A DNA stretch of 64,000 nt. Origin: Agromyces atrinae. GTDB taxonomy: Bacteria; Actinomycetota; Actinomycetes; Actinomycetales; Microbacteriaceae. Location: positions 2,976,001 through 3,040,000 of the forward strand of contig NZ_JACCBI010000001.1 of the NCBI RefSeq assembly GCF_013407835.1, given 5' to 3'. This document shows, in pieces, positions 50,494-59,000 of the stretch. The translations under genes and the position numbers were made by a program. The first letter of the stretch is position 1. Every line of letters starts with the position of its first letter. Under the pieces are notes generated by a model. It worked only from the letters and a program-made list of their open reading frames with translations. It was not told the origin of the DNA and made no database searches.

Positions 50494-50832
50494 TCAGTCG
50501 AGGTGCCAGACTTCGTCGAAGATCTCCCAGTTCGGTGCCGTCGAATCCTCGCGGAGCGGCCGCTGGCAGGGGGCGGTGTGAGTCCACCACTCCTGAGTGA
50601 TCGGATCGGAGGCCATCCTCTGCTGGTCTGCGTCGAAATCGTCACCGACATACTCGTAGTAGGCGATGATCACGTCATCGAGCGAGAAGATCGTGAAGTT
50701 ACGGATGCCGCTTTCGCTGATCGTCTTCTCGACTTGTGGCCAGACCATACGGTGCAGCGCGAGGTACTCGTCACGCTTCTCGGGCACGAGGCGTGCCGCC
50801 ATGCCGAAACGCCGCACGCTGTCGCCGCTCAC
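50494..50832 (-). CDS. L-rhamnose-mutarotase-like protein (DUF718/RhaM family)
   Basis: 112 residues from GTG 50832, overlapping the permease stop as GTGA. Family motifs: FGMAARLVPEKRDEYLALHRMVWPQVEKTISESGIRNFTIF, with the catalytic His of YLALH, YYEYVGDDFDADQQRMASDPITQEWW and the C-terminal WEIFDEVWHLD. RhaM interconverts rhamnose anomers; DUF718 members also serve L-fucose in oxidative clusters (recalled). It feeds the correct anomer to the aldose dehydrogenase. Confidence 0.93.
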   Translation of the reverse strand: MSGDSVRRFGMAARLVPEKRDEYLALHRMVWPQVEKTISESGIRNFTIFSLDDVIIAYYEYVGDDFDADQQRMASDPITQEWWTHTAPCQRPLREDSTAPNWEIFDEVWHLD

Positions 50833-51770
50833 TCCTTGGTACCGCCCGCCGTCATGCCGCTCACCAGGAAGCGCTGCGAGAAGAGGAAAATCACCAAAAC
50901 GGGCGCGACGGACACGATCGTCGCAAGAGCGAGCACGGGCAGACTGATCGTCACGGACGCGGAACTCGTGGGGTTGAACAGCGGAACGTTGGAGAGCAGC
51001 TCGACGAGACCGACTTGGATCGGAGACTTGCGGCCGGGAGCCGTGACGAAGGGGAGGAAGTAGTTGTTCCAGTTGCCGACGAGGTTAAAGAACCCGACCA
51101 GAGCGATCACGGGTGTCGCGAGCGGCATGGCTATCTTCAGGAACACCCGGAGCTCCCCAGCCCCGTCGATCCTGGCCGCGTTCAGGAGATCCTTCGACAC
51201 GCTCGTCGAGAAGTAGATGTACGCGAGGTACACGCCGAAGGGGAAGAACGAGAAGGGGAGGATGACGGCGAGCGGGTTTCCGATCAGTCGTACGGCCGAT
51301 AGCTCGAGGAAGATCGGAAGTACGAGTGCTGTATTGGGGATGAGCATGACGACGAGCGTCAGCATGAGGAGCGCTTTGCGGAAGCGGAACTCGGTGAGTG
51401 CGAGCGCGTAGCCTGCCGGGATGCTCACCGCGAGCGTGATTACGAGCGCGGCGCCGCTGTAGAGCACTGAGTTGCCGAGCCACGTCCAGATGATGCCGCC
51501 CTGGAAGGCCGTCAATGCCTGCCAGTTCGAGGCAAGCGTGTCGACGGTGCCCATGCTGAACGGTGCGCTGAGCAGCAGCTCTCCTGAAGTCTTCGTGGGA
51601 GCAAGGAGCAGCCAGACGATCGGAACGGCGAAGAACAGGACAAAGAAGCCGAGCACGACGATGACGAGCGCTCGGCTCACCCATCGTGAGGGTGTCATCG
51701 AATGGGGGGTGTCTCGGCGAGGGGTGCGCTTCTGCGCGCTCCGTGTGGAATCGAGATCAGTCGCGCTCAA
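50829..51770 (-). CDS. carbohydrate ABC transporter permease (MalG type)
   Basis: 313 residues when started at TTG 51770, which has a strong AGGAGG 5 bp upstream and overlaps the first permease by 14 bp; ATG 51698 (MTPSRWVSR) is an alternative. Six membrane spans, a MalG-like start, and the EAA loop NAARIDGAGELRVFLKIAMPLATP that docks on the ATPase. The ATPase itself is absent and is probably shared (MsiK-like), as in many actinobacteria. Confidence 0.92.
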   Translation of the reverse strand: MSATDLDSTRSAQKRTPRRDTPHSMTPSRWVSRALVIVVLGFFVLFFAVPIVWLLLAPTKTSGELLLSAPFSMGTVDTLASNWQALTAFQGGIIWTWLGNSVLYSGAALVITLAVSIPAGYALALTEFRFRKALLMLTLVVMLIPNTALVLPIFLELSAVRLIGNPLAVILPFSFFPFGVYLAYIYFSTSVSKDLLNAARIDGAGELRVFLKIAMPLATPVIALVGFFNLVGNWNNYFLPFVTAPGRKSPIQVGLVELLSNVPLFNPTSSASVTISLPVLALATIVSVAPVLVIFLFSQRFLVSGMTAGGTKE

Positions 51771-52716
51771 AGAGTCCTCCTCGGAAGACGAACATCGCCG
51801 ACAGGGCCGCCGCCACGATGAGCAGCAGGAGCGAGATTGCGGCGGAGCCGTTGAAGTCGCCCTGGCGGAAGGCGTACAGGTAGGCGAGTTGGTTGATGGA
51901 GTAATCAGGCGGGACAACGCCCTTCGAAGCCTGCGAGAGGACGCGGGGCTCGACGAACAACTGAGTTCCCGCCGCGAGAGACATCACTGCCATGTAGGAG
52001 ATCCACTTGCGAAGGAGCGGGATCTGGATCTGCCAGGCCGTCTGCACAGGGCCGGCGCCATCGATACGTGCCGCTTCCATGATCTCGCCAGAGATGTTGT
52101 TGAGCGCTCCGTACATGATGACGATCCATCCGCCTGCGCCGGTCCAGAATGCGATGACCGTGAAGATGATCGGCAGATTGTCGATCGAGACGGTCTGCAC
52201 GAAGTTCTCGAAGCCGAACGACCGGAGGATGAAGGCCACGGGGCTGACCGAGGGGTCGAGGAGGAAGAGCCACAGCATCACGCTCGATGCTCCGGCGAGG
52301 GCGCCCGGGATGTAGTAGACGAATCGGAAACTGCTCGAGAGCCAGCGCCGCCCGATGGAGTGAACGACGAGTGCGAGAAGCACGACGAAAACGAGCAGGC
52401 ACGCCAGGTAGATCAGGAGATAGATCGCGACGTGACCCACAGCGGGCAGAAAGCGGTAGTCGCCGAAGACAGTGGCGAAGTTGGCGACGCCGGCGAACGA
52501 GCCGTCCTCAGTGAACGCCAGGTACACCGTGTAGAGCGTGGGCACGATGCCGAAGAACAGCAGCAGGATCGCGTAGCCCGAGACGAAGATGTATCCGACG
52601 CGTGCTTGCGAGCGGTCGGGCCTCCGCGAATGCGGTCGGCGTGTCCGCCGCCGCTCCGCAGAGGGAGCGACGACGGACACGTTCGATGGTGTGGAGATGA
52701 GAGCTCCTTTGCTCAC
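51757..52716 (-). CDS. carbohydrate ABC transporter permease (MalF type)
   Basis: 319 residues from GTG 52716. A basic N-terminal tail (RRRTRRPHSRRPDRSQ) is followed by six membrane spans and the EAA loop EAARIDGAGPVQTAWQIQIPLL. It pairs with the second permease and the lipoprotein at 54110 to import a sugar or oligosaccharide released outside the cell. Confidence 0.93.
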   Translation of the reverse strand: MSKGALISTPSNVSVVAPSAERRRTRRPHSRRPDRSQARVGYIFVSGYAILLLFFGIVPTLYTVYLAFTEDGSFAGVANFATVFGDYRFLPAVGHVAIYLLIYLACLLVFVVLLALVVHSIGRRWLSSSFRFVYYIPGALAGASSVMLWLFLLDPSVSPVAFILRSFGFENFVQTVSIDNLPIIFTVIAFWTGAGGWIVIMYGALNNISGEIMEAARIDGAGPVQTAWQIQIPLLRKWISYMAVMSLAAGTQLFVEPRVLSQASKGVVPPDYSINQLAYLYAFRQGDFNGSAAISLLLLIVAAALSAMFVFRGGLFERD

Positions 52717-52745
52717 GCGGACAATGCTGCCGCGGTGGATGACGA

Positions 52746-54110
52746 CTACTTGACGGTGTAGCCCTGGACCTGTGCTGAATTCTCGTACTCCGCCTGCAGG
52801 TCCGGAACGAGTTCGCTCAGAGTCTTGCCTGCTGCCAGTCCGGGGATGACGACGGAGGAATACGCCGTCTCAGGGCTGAACGAGGGGAAGCCCCACCCGC
52901 TCCACACGCTTCCGGCGGCCTTCGTGATCGCAGACTGGAACTCGCCGGCAAAGTATCCGGAGGCTTCCTGGGTCGCCAGCCATGTGTCTGCTGTCGAGGC
53001 GTAAGCGGGCAGTCCTGTGGCGAGCTCGGCCGCCGTGTCGGAGCTGCTCACGTACTCGAGAAACTTCGCCACACCGTCGAGGTTCTTGGAGTGGCTGGAG
53101 CCGTACCAGACGCCGCCGCCGACATTGCCGGTCACTTCGTTCTGGCCCTCCCAGTGCAACGGCGCGGAAGCGCCGATGGCACCCGCCGGAGCGTTCACAC
53201 TGTCGGGGTTCTGGAAGATCGCACCGGCGAACCACGCCGGGCCGGGGGTTCCGAGCAGCTTGTCGCCGTACGTGCTGACGAAGTCCGCTCCGAAGACGCT
53301 GTCCTGAACGAGCGTGCCGTTCGCGAGCATGTGATCGATGAGTTCGGTGACCTTCTTCGAGTTCTCGTCATCGAAGTCGCTCGAGAACGTGTCGCCCTCG
53401 ACCTGGAAGATCGGCGCTTCGCCGCTCCAGTAGTACGTGTACGGACCAGCGAACGAGTCGCCGACCGATCCGAGGATGTAGCCCGGGTGCTCGGCAGCCA
53501 CCTTGTCGCTCAGCTCCTGGTACTCCTCCCACGTCGTGGGGATCTCGTAGCCGAACTCGGACATGAGCGGCTCGTTGTACCAGTAGACGACGGGAGCCAG
53601 GTCATTCCGCACGCCGTAGACCTTGCCGTCGACCGTCATGGGGTCTAGGGCGCCGGGAGTGAAGCCGTCGAGGAACTCGTCGGACATCAGGCCCTCGTTG
53701 AGGACTGCGGCGAAGGGTTCCGCGCCGTTCTGGCCGACGCTCGCCCACGCGGTGTCGTTCTGCTGCGTCGAGAAGACGGCGTCAGGCCATCCTTCACCCG
53801 ACTGGTCGAAGAGGGCGACCTTGGTCTTGAACGAGTCGCTACCTCCCGCGCTGCCGTCGTAGGTCTCGATGTTGACCGTGAGGTCAGGGTTGTCGGCCTG
53901 GAAGGCCTTCGCGATCGGTTCGCGTGCTGCATCGACCCAGATCGTCAGGGGAGCTGCGGGGTCTTGTTCGACCGATGCGAAGCCGAACTCGTCGCTCGTG
54001 CCCGCCGATCCTGCGCTGCAGGCGGTGAGCAGTGCGACAGCGGCCAGTGCGGATGTCGTGATAGTGAGAGTTCGGGTGAGGCGACGGCGAGAGCGTCGTT
54101 GCTGTGTCAT
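52746..54110 (-). CDS. sugar-binding lipoprotein of the ABC importer
   Basis: 454 residues; RRRLTRTLTITTSALAAVALL then lipobox LLTACS (Cys31). Extracellular solute-binding family 1 features: APLTIWVDAAREPIAKAFQADNP, YGVRNDLAPVVYWYNEPLM, IPTTWEEYQELSDKVAA and a C-terminal NSAQVQGYTVK. It is the first gene of the transport operon; a GntR-type site lies 72 bp upstream. No ATPase gene is linked. Confidence 0.93.
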   Translation of the reverse strand: MTQQRRSRRRLTRTLTITTSALAAVALLTACSAGSAGTSDEFGFASVEQDPAAPLTIWVDAAREPIAKAFQADNPDLTVNIETYDGSAGGSDSFKTKVALFDQSGEGWPDAVFSTQQNDTAWASVGQNGAEPFAAVLNEGLMSDEFLDGFTPGALDPMTVDGKVYGVRNDLAPVVYWYNEPLMSEFGYEIPTTWEEYQELSDKVAAEHPGYILGSVGDSFAGPYTYYWSGEAPIFQVEGDTFSSDFDDENSKKVTELIDHMLANGTLVQDSVFGADFVSTYGDKLLGTPGPAWFAGAIFQNPDSVNAPAGAIGASAPLHWEGQNEVTGNVGGGVWYGSSHSKNLDGVAKFLEYVSSSDTAAELATGLPAYASTADTWLATQEASGYFAGEFQSAITKAAGSVWSGWGFPSFSPETAYSSVVIPGLAAGKTLSELVPDLQAEYENSAQVQGYTVK

Positions 54111-54181
54111 AGTGCGTCCCTTTGTGTATCGGCGTCATTGTCGTGAAAGGTCCACCTCATGGTGGTGTGAAGCTAGTACAT

Positions 54182-54194
54182 CATACATCGTACC
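54182..54194. promoter_or_regulatory. putative GntR operator 2
   Basis: CATAC-ATC-GTACC (one mismatch from CATACATCGTATG), inside a longer GTACATCATACATCGTAC stretch, 72 bp before the start of the sugar-binding lipoprotein gene. Confidence 0.6.
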
Positions 54195-54200
54195 TAATGC

Positions 54201-55262
54201 TCAATGCGTGTTCGTAGGGAGAGAAAGCGCATCTTGGCGACCGTGCTCGCGCGCCTCCTCCACGAGCTGTGCGACGCGTCGTCGAGACCGCCGACGAGCG
54301 CTGATGACGGCACCGAGAAGCAGCGCGGCACCGAGAAGGACGATCAGCTGCGGCCACGGCACCGCGGCGACGGACGCCTCGGCCGTGACCGGAGAGAGAT
54401 CGGATCGGGTTCCGTCGAGGGTGACGGCGGTCGCACCGACCGTCGCATGCGCAGCGACGACGAACAGCGGCCAGACGTCATTCACAGCGACAGTCATCGT
54501 GCGGGTTTCGCCGGGAAGAAGCTCCGGAACATCACTGCCCGGCTGAGGGTACGTCATGCTCTGTCCGCCGACGTCGACGGCGCCTGACGCGCGAACGATG
54601 GTGTTGCCGAGATTTACGACGTCGAATGTGACGTTCACCGTGCCCGGCCGGAGGGGGTTCCACGCCGTGATGTACTCCCCGCGGAGAGCCTCGATGGCGA
54701 CCTCAGGGCGCACCTCGCCCGACACGCGCGTCAGCACTCGAACGCCTACACGGCTATCGACACCGATCGCAGTGCCGTCCTCTGCAGACTGAACCGAGAA
54801 CACTGACGCTGTGATCCCGGCGGCATGATCACCGGGCTGCGCGAGCCGGGGCACCGCAATCGTGAAAGGCACGATTGCCGTCGCGCCGCCCTCTACGGTG
54901 ACGGTATCGGGAAGAGTGATCCACGTTCCCGCATCGACGGATTCCTCGCCTGCGGGAAGGATATCGAAGCGTCCCGTGCGAGTGGAGAAGCCATCGGCAG
55001 CCGTCAGCTCGAAGACCACGGGCTGGTCGCTCACGTTGCGCACGGCGATGTAGTCGTCCCTACTCTCGCCCGGATCGAGAGTGTGCTCGATCGTCGTCCT
55101 CGCGTCAGAGGCCGAGGCGTCAGCGGGTGTGACCGACCAGCGGACACCAGCCGGTTCGTCCGAACCAGCGGCCAGCGCGGGAGAAGCCAGGGCCGCCGTG
55201 AGCACGAGCCCTCCGAGGAAGGCCGCGAACGCGTGCCCGCGGCGGCTATGGAGCAAGAACAT
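54201..55262 (-). CDS. DUF916-like secreted membrane-anchored protein
   Basis: 353 residues from ATG 55262. Signal peptide to about 33 (ASPALA-AG). The mature N-terminus VRWSVTPADA...RTTIEHTLDPGESRDDYIAVRNVSDQPVVFELTAADGF is the DUF916 pattern (beta-sandwich, partner of WxL proteins in Firmicutes). A second sandwich (about 150-270: NPLRPGTVNVTFDVVNLGNTIV, PQPGSDVPELLPGETRTM) resembles the DUF3324 half. One C-terminal helix (LIVLLGAALLLGAVISA) and a basic tail anchor it. It lies just downstream of the small secreted protein at 55340, as WxL/DUF916 pairs do. Confidence 0.8.
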   Translation of the reverse strand: MFLLHSRRGHAFAAFLGGLVLTAALASPALAAGSDEPAGVRWSVTPADASASDARTTIEHTLDPGESRDDYIAVRNVSDQPVVFELTAADGFSTRTGRFDILPAGEESVDAGTWITLPDTVTVEGGATAIVPFTIAVPRLAQPGDHAAGITASVFSVQSAEDGTAIGVDSRVGVRVLTRVSGEVRPEVAIEALRGEYITAWNPLRPGTVNVTFDVVNLGNTIVRASGAVDVGGQSMTYPQPGSDVPELLPGETRTMTVAVNDVWPLFVVAAHATVGATAVTLDGTRSDLSPVTAEASVAAVPWPQLIVLLGAALLLGAVISARRRSRRRVAQLVEEAREHGRQDALSLPTNTH

Positions 55263-55339
55263 GTGTATCCCAACGTCGAGGGTCGGGGTCGCAGAGTTGC
55301 GACCCCGACCCGATTCACGAGGTCGCCTTCGAGCGAGAC

Positions 55340-55987
55340 CTACTGCTCGTCCTCCCACAGAGTGAGGGTGATCGTCGCCGCATAGGCGCCCGGCGAGACA
55401 TCGGCATCGGCCTTGAGGGTCAGCGCCGCATTCGCCGACCATGACCCGGTGGGGCGCGCATCGGCGGAATCCAGGGCGAGGGCGAGCAGCTCCTCGCCGG
55501 CGAGGCCGACGTTGTTCGCTCCGGGAGTGCCCGCGCCCTGCGTGGCCTCATCGACCGATGGCACCGTCGGGTCGCCCTCGGCGACTTCGCCATTGCCGGG
55601 AGTGATGAGCGCGGGGGTCCAGCCCAGACGATCGGCCCCGATGGTGTCGCTCGTCGACCCCGACGTAAACGCCGAGGACTGGCCGGTCACGTACCAGTAC
55701 ACGCTAGCGGGAACCTCCGCGCGGTCATCCGACACCGTCACCGTGGGAAGCGCTCCCGCGAAGACCCGATATGCCGCGTCATCCGACTCGGCCTCAGTGA
55801 GCGTCGTCGACGCCGCGTCGACGGTCATCGTCAGCGCGCCGACCGGCGCGACCGGATCGATCGTGACGTTGACGGCGACGTCATCCGCTTCGAGCTCGGC
55901 GGCGACGGCCACGCCGGCCATCCCGACGAGCATCGCCCCGCCCAGCGCGCCGAGGGCGGTGCGGGCGAGAAGTTCCTTCGTCTTCAT
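55340..55987 (-). CDS. small secreted beta-rich protein, WxL-like partner
   Basis: 215 residues from ATG 55987. Signal peptide to about 29 (MVGVAVAA-EL; visible: GALGGAMLVGMAGVAVA). The mature part is acidic and beta-strand-rich (VNVTIDPVAPVGALTMTVD, PASVYWYVTG, SWSANAALTLKADADVSPGAYAATITLTLWEDEQ). The ending and its DUF916 neighbour suggest a WxL-like or TasA-like surface protein, but the paired WxL motifs are not clearly present, so this is a contextual assignment. It is co-directional between the beta-helix enzyme and the DUF916 gene. Confidence 0.7.
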   Translation of the reverse strand: MKTKELLARTALGALGGAMLVGMAGVAVAAELEADDVAVNVTIDPVAPVGALTMTVDAASTTLTEAESDDAAYRVFAGALPTVTVSDDRAEVPASVYWYVTGQSSAFTSGSTSDTIGADRLGWTPALITPGNGEVAEGDPTVPSVDEATQGAGTPGANNVGLAGEELLALALDSADARPTGSWSANAALTLKADADVSPGAYAATITLTLWEDEQ

Positions 55988-56090
55988 TCTGACTCTCCAT
56001 TCCTCGGCGGCGTCTCTGCCGTCCGAACTGCGAGCGACCGGTCGATCCGGTCGTCGGGACTCGCGAAGTCTCGATCGTGTGTGTCGCGGG

Positions 56091-59000
56091 TCATCGGCAC
56101 GACAGGGACGGGTAGTCGACCGGGACGGTCGCGCTGTCGCCCGACGGAGCCGATGCGGTCACCGACACCGTTCCCGCGGGCATCGATGCCGAGCGGGTGG
56201 ACAGGGCGAGTGTGCCTGTTGCACCGGGCTGGAGTGCGGCGATGGCCTTCGTGCCGTACGCGGTCTCGACGGAGACGGCCAGCGGCTCCTCCGACGGGTT
56301 CGTCAGCGACACGGTGAGCGTGACCTTTCGAGCGACGCAGCGCGATGCTACCGTCGGTTCGATCCGCAATCCGGCTGCCGCCTCTATCGAGACCGAGGCC
56401 GACGAGGTGCGGCCGGTCGCCCGATCTCGCACTGTCACGAGATGCTCTCCTGCCGCGAGACGCGGTGCCGTCACGGTCGTGCCGTCGCCAGCCGGGACGG
56501 CAGCTCCGGACTGGAAGACCGTCGCTCCCGTCGTCAGATTGGTCGTTGCGATATCGACGGTCATCCGGCGGTCGGTCGGGTTCGTCACCACGATCTCTGC
56601 CGCGCCGGTTGCCGCATTGTCAACGTCGGGCTTCGACGCGGTCGCCTGCACCAGAGGATCTGCAACCTGATCGGCCGAGAGGAAGTCCCTGAACGTCGCC
56701 GTCGAGGCGCCGCCGGTGACCCCGCCGTTGGCCGAGTGCGTGACACCGGCGTCGAGTGCCGCGCCAGGCTTGGCGCCGAAGAAGCCAGTCCGCGTAGCGA
56801 GGGTCTGGAACGTCGCACCCCCGTCGAGCGAGTACGAGGCGATGAGCTTCGTGCCGTTCTCGCGCGTCAGCTTCAGCGTGACGGGAGCGTCGAGCGTCTG
56901 GGTGACGTTCCACGGGGTGGTCGCCGCGACTTCGATCGGGTACCAGTTGGCGTTCTGGTTCTCCACGGTGAAACGGATGCCGCGGGTGGGGGTGAGGACG
57001 AGGATCGCTTCACCGCTCGAACTTCCCGACCCGTTGGAGGCTCCCGTCGATCCGCCCGTCGAGACGGCGAGGTCATCGCGGATGATCAGTCCGGACTTCG
57101 TGAAGTCGCCGACTCGCTGCTGCCCCGTCACGGTGACCTGGATCGAGTCGTTCGCGCCCAGGACGTCGGACTGGTAGAGGCTGCTGTACGAATCGGACTT
57201 GACGGCGTTCTCGCCGCTCACGTCGCTGCTCCGCTGGCGCAGGATGGCGAGCTGATCTCCCTCGACTCCCATCGTCTCCGCCACGGCACCGCCCTGGCTC
57301 GTCGACTTCCACGGGGCGGCAACGCCGGCGAAGGCGCCATCGGTGATCGTGAACTGCTCGATCGCCGACGGAGAGCCGTCATCGCCCGTCACGGATACCG
57401 TGTAGTCGCCGGCCGGTAGCCGCTCTGCAGTCGTCAGGGCGATCGCCTCCGATTCCGCGGTGATGTCGCTCGAATGCACGACGGTGTCGGCCGCATCCCT
57501 CACGGCGACCGCGTAGGTCGCAGCATCGGGTGTCGTGTTCTTCACCTGAATCTCTGCGCGACCTGTAGTCAATCCGGGTGCCGTCGGCTCCGTCCCGGTG
57601 ATCGAGATCTCCGGAGCCGTCGGAGCGCTCTCACGGATCGTAATGCGCACCGGCGCGGTGGCTGTGCCGGCTGCACCTCGCGCCTCCACGGTCGCGGAAA
57701 ATGTTCCGGGCCGGGTCGGTGTTCCGCTGATGGTTCCTGCAGCGTCGATCGCCAGCCCATCCGGGAGTGCGCCATCGATGACCGAGAACGTCGGATCGTT
57801 GGTGGCTGTGATGGCGAAGGTGTATGGCTGTCCGACGGCTCCGGCCGGCTGACGACCGCTGCTGATGACGGGCGTGCGCGCATCGTCGACGAACGTCATG
57901 TCAGAGAAGGTCGCCGTCGACGCGGTCAGTTCCGCTGTGGCGCCGACCGAAGTCCTGCTCGCGCTCGAGTGCACGACGCCCGCGTCGAGTGCGCCTGCAT
58001 CCGCGCCCGTGAGTTCGACCGTTCCGCCGAGGGCGGTGAACGCGGTCCCGTTCACCGAGTAGGACGCGGTGAGGATGTTGCCACTCCGCGCGATGCGCAG
58101 CCAGAGCGGTCGGTTCGGCACTCCGGCCTGATCGACCTGCTTGTCGATGACGCCATCACCGTTCTCGTCCGTGCGGAAAGCGATCCATCCGGGCTCGGCG
58201 ACGAGCGTGGCATAGCCGAGTGATTTCTCGGTGACGGCAGCGTCGGCGAAGCGACTGAGGTCGTTGCGCACTGAGAGCCCGGTGCGGTAGTAGGAGCCTT
58301 CGACGGCATCGAGCTTCGTGGTCACCGAGCCGTTGACGCCGAGCCCGTCGGGCGAGTACACCGTGGTGAACTCGTCTCCTGCATTGCCGATGTCGCGGCC
58401 TGATGACTGGAGAGCGAGAGTGCTGCCGCTCTGGACAGCCTGCGGTGCGAGGTACGTGTCGAATCCTGCGACCCGCAGCGCGCTGTCGACGGGGCCGCCG
58501 AGCACGACGGGCAAGGTGCGCTTGACGGTCTCGAGTGCGGCGGTACCGATGCGGCTGGCCGAGGACGCGGTCACGGTCCCATCGGTGATCGCAGCCCCGC
58601 CGGTGACACGCCATGTCGCCGTTCCGGTGGCTCCCGGCGCGAGCGTGGTGGGCGCGGTCGTCAGCGGACTGAGCGTCATCCCGTTCGATGCTGTCGCCGT
58701 GATCGCAAGGGATGCGAGCGGTACCGTGCCGAGGTTGACCATCGTGGCAGTGATGATCTGTGCGCCCGAGGTGTCGCGTGAGATCCCCAGGTCGAGTCCG
58801 CGCGGCTGTCCCACCCAGTCGCCCGAGCGGCGGTGTTCGGGGCGGATGCCGGCAGCGGCGATGACGCGCTGGGCATCGAGCGGATACTCGGTGATGCCGA
58901 TCTGGCTCGAGGTCGTGATGCGGTTCTTCCACCGACCGTCACCGTTCGGGTCACAGGCGCCTGAGTCATAGCACCACGGACCTTGGTTGAAGCCCCGTCC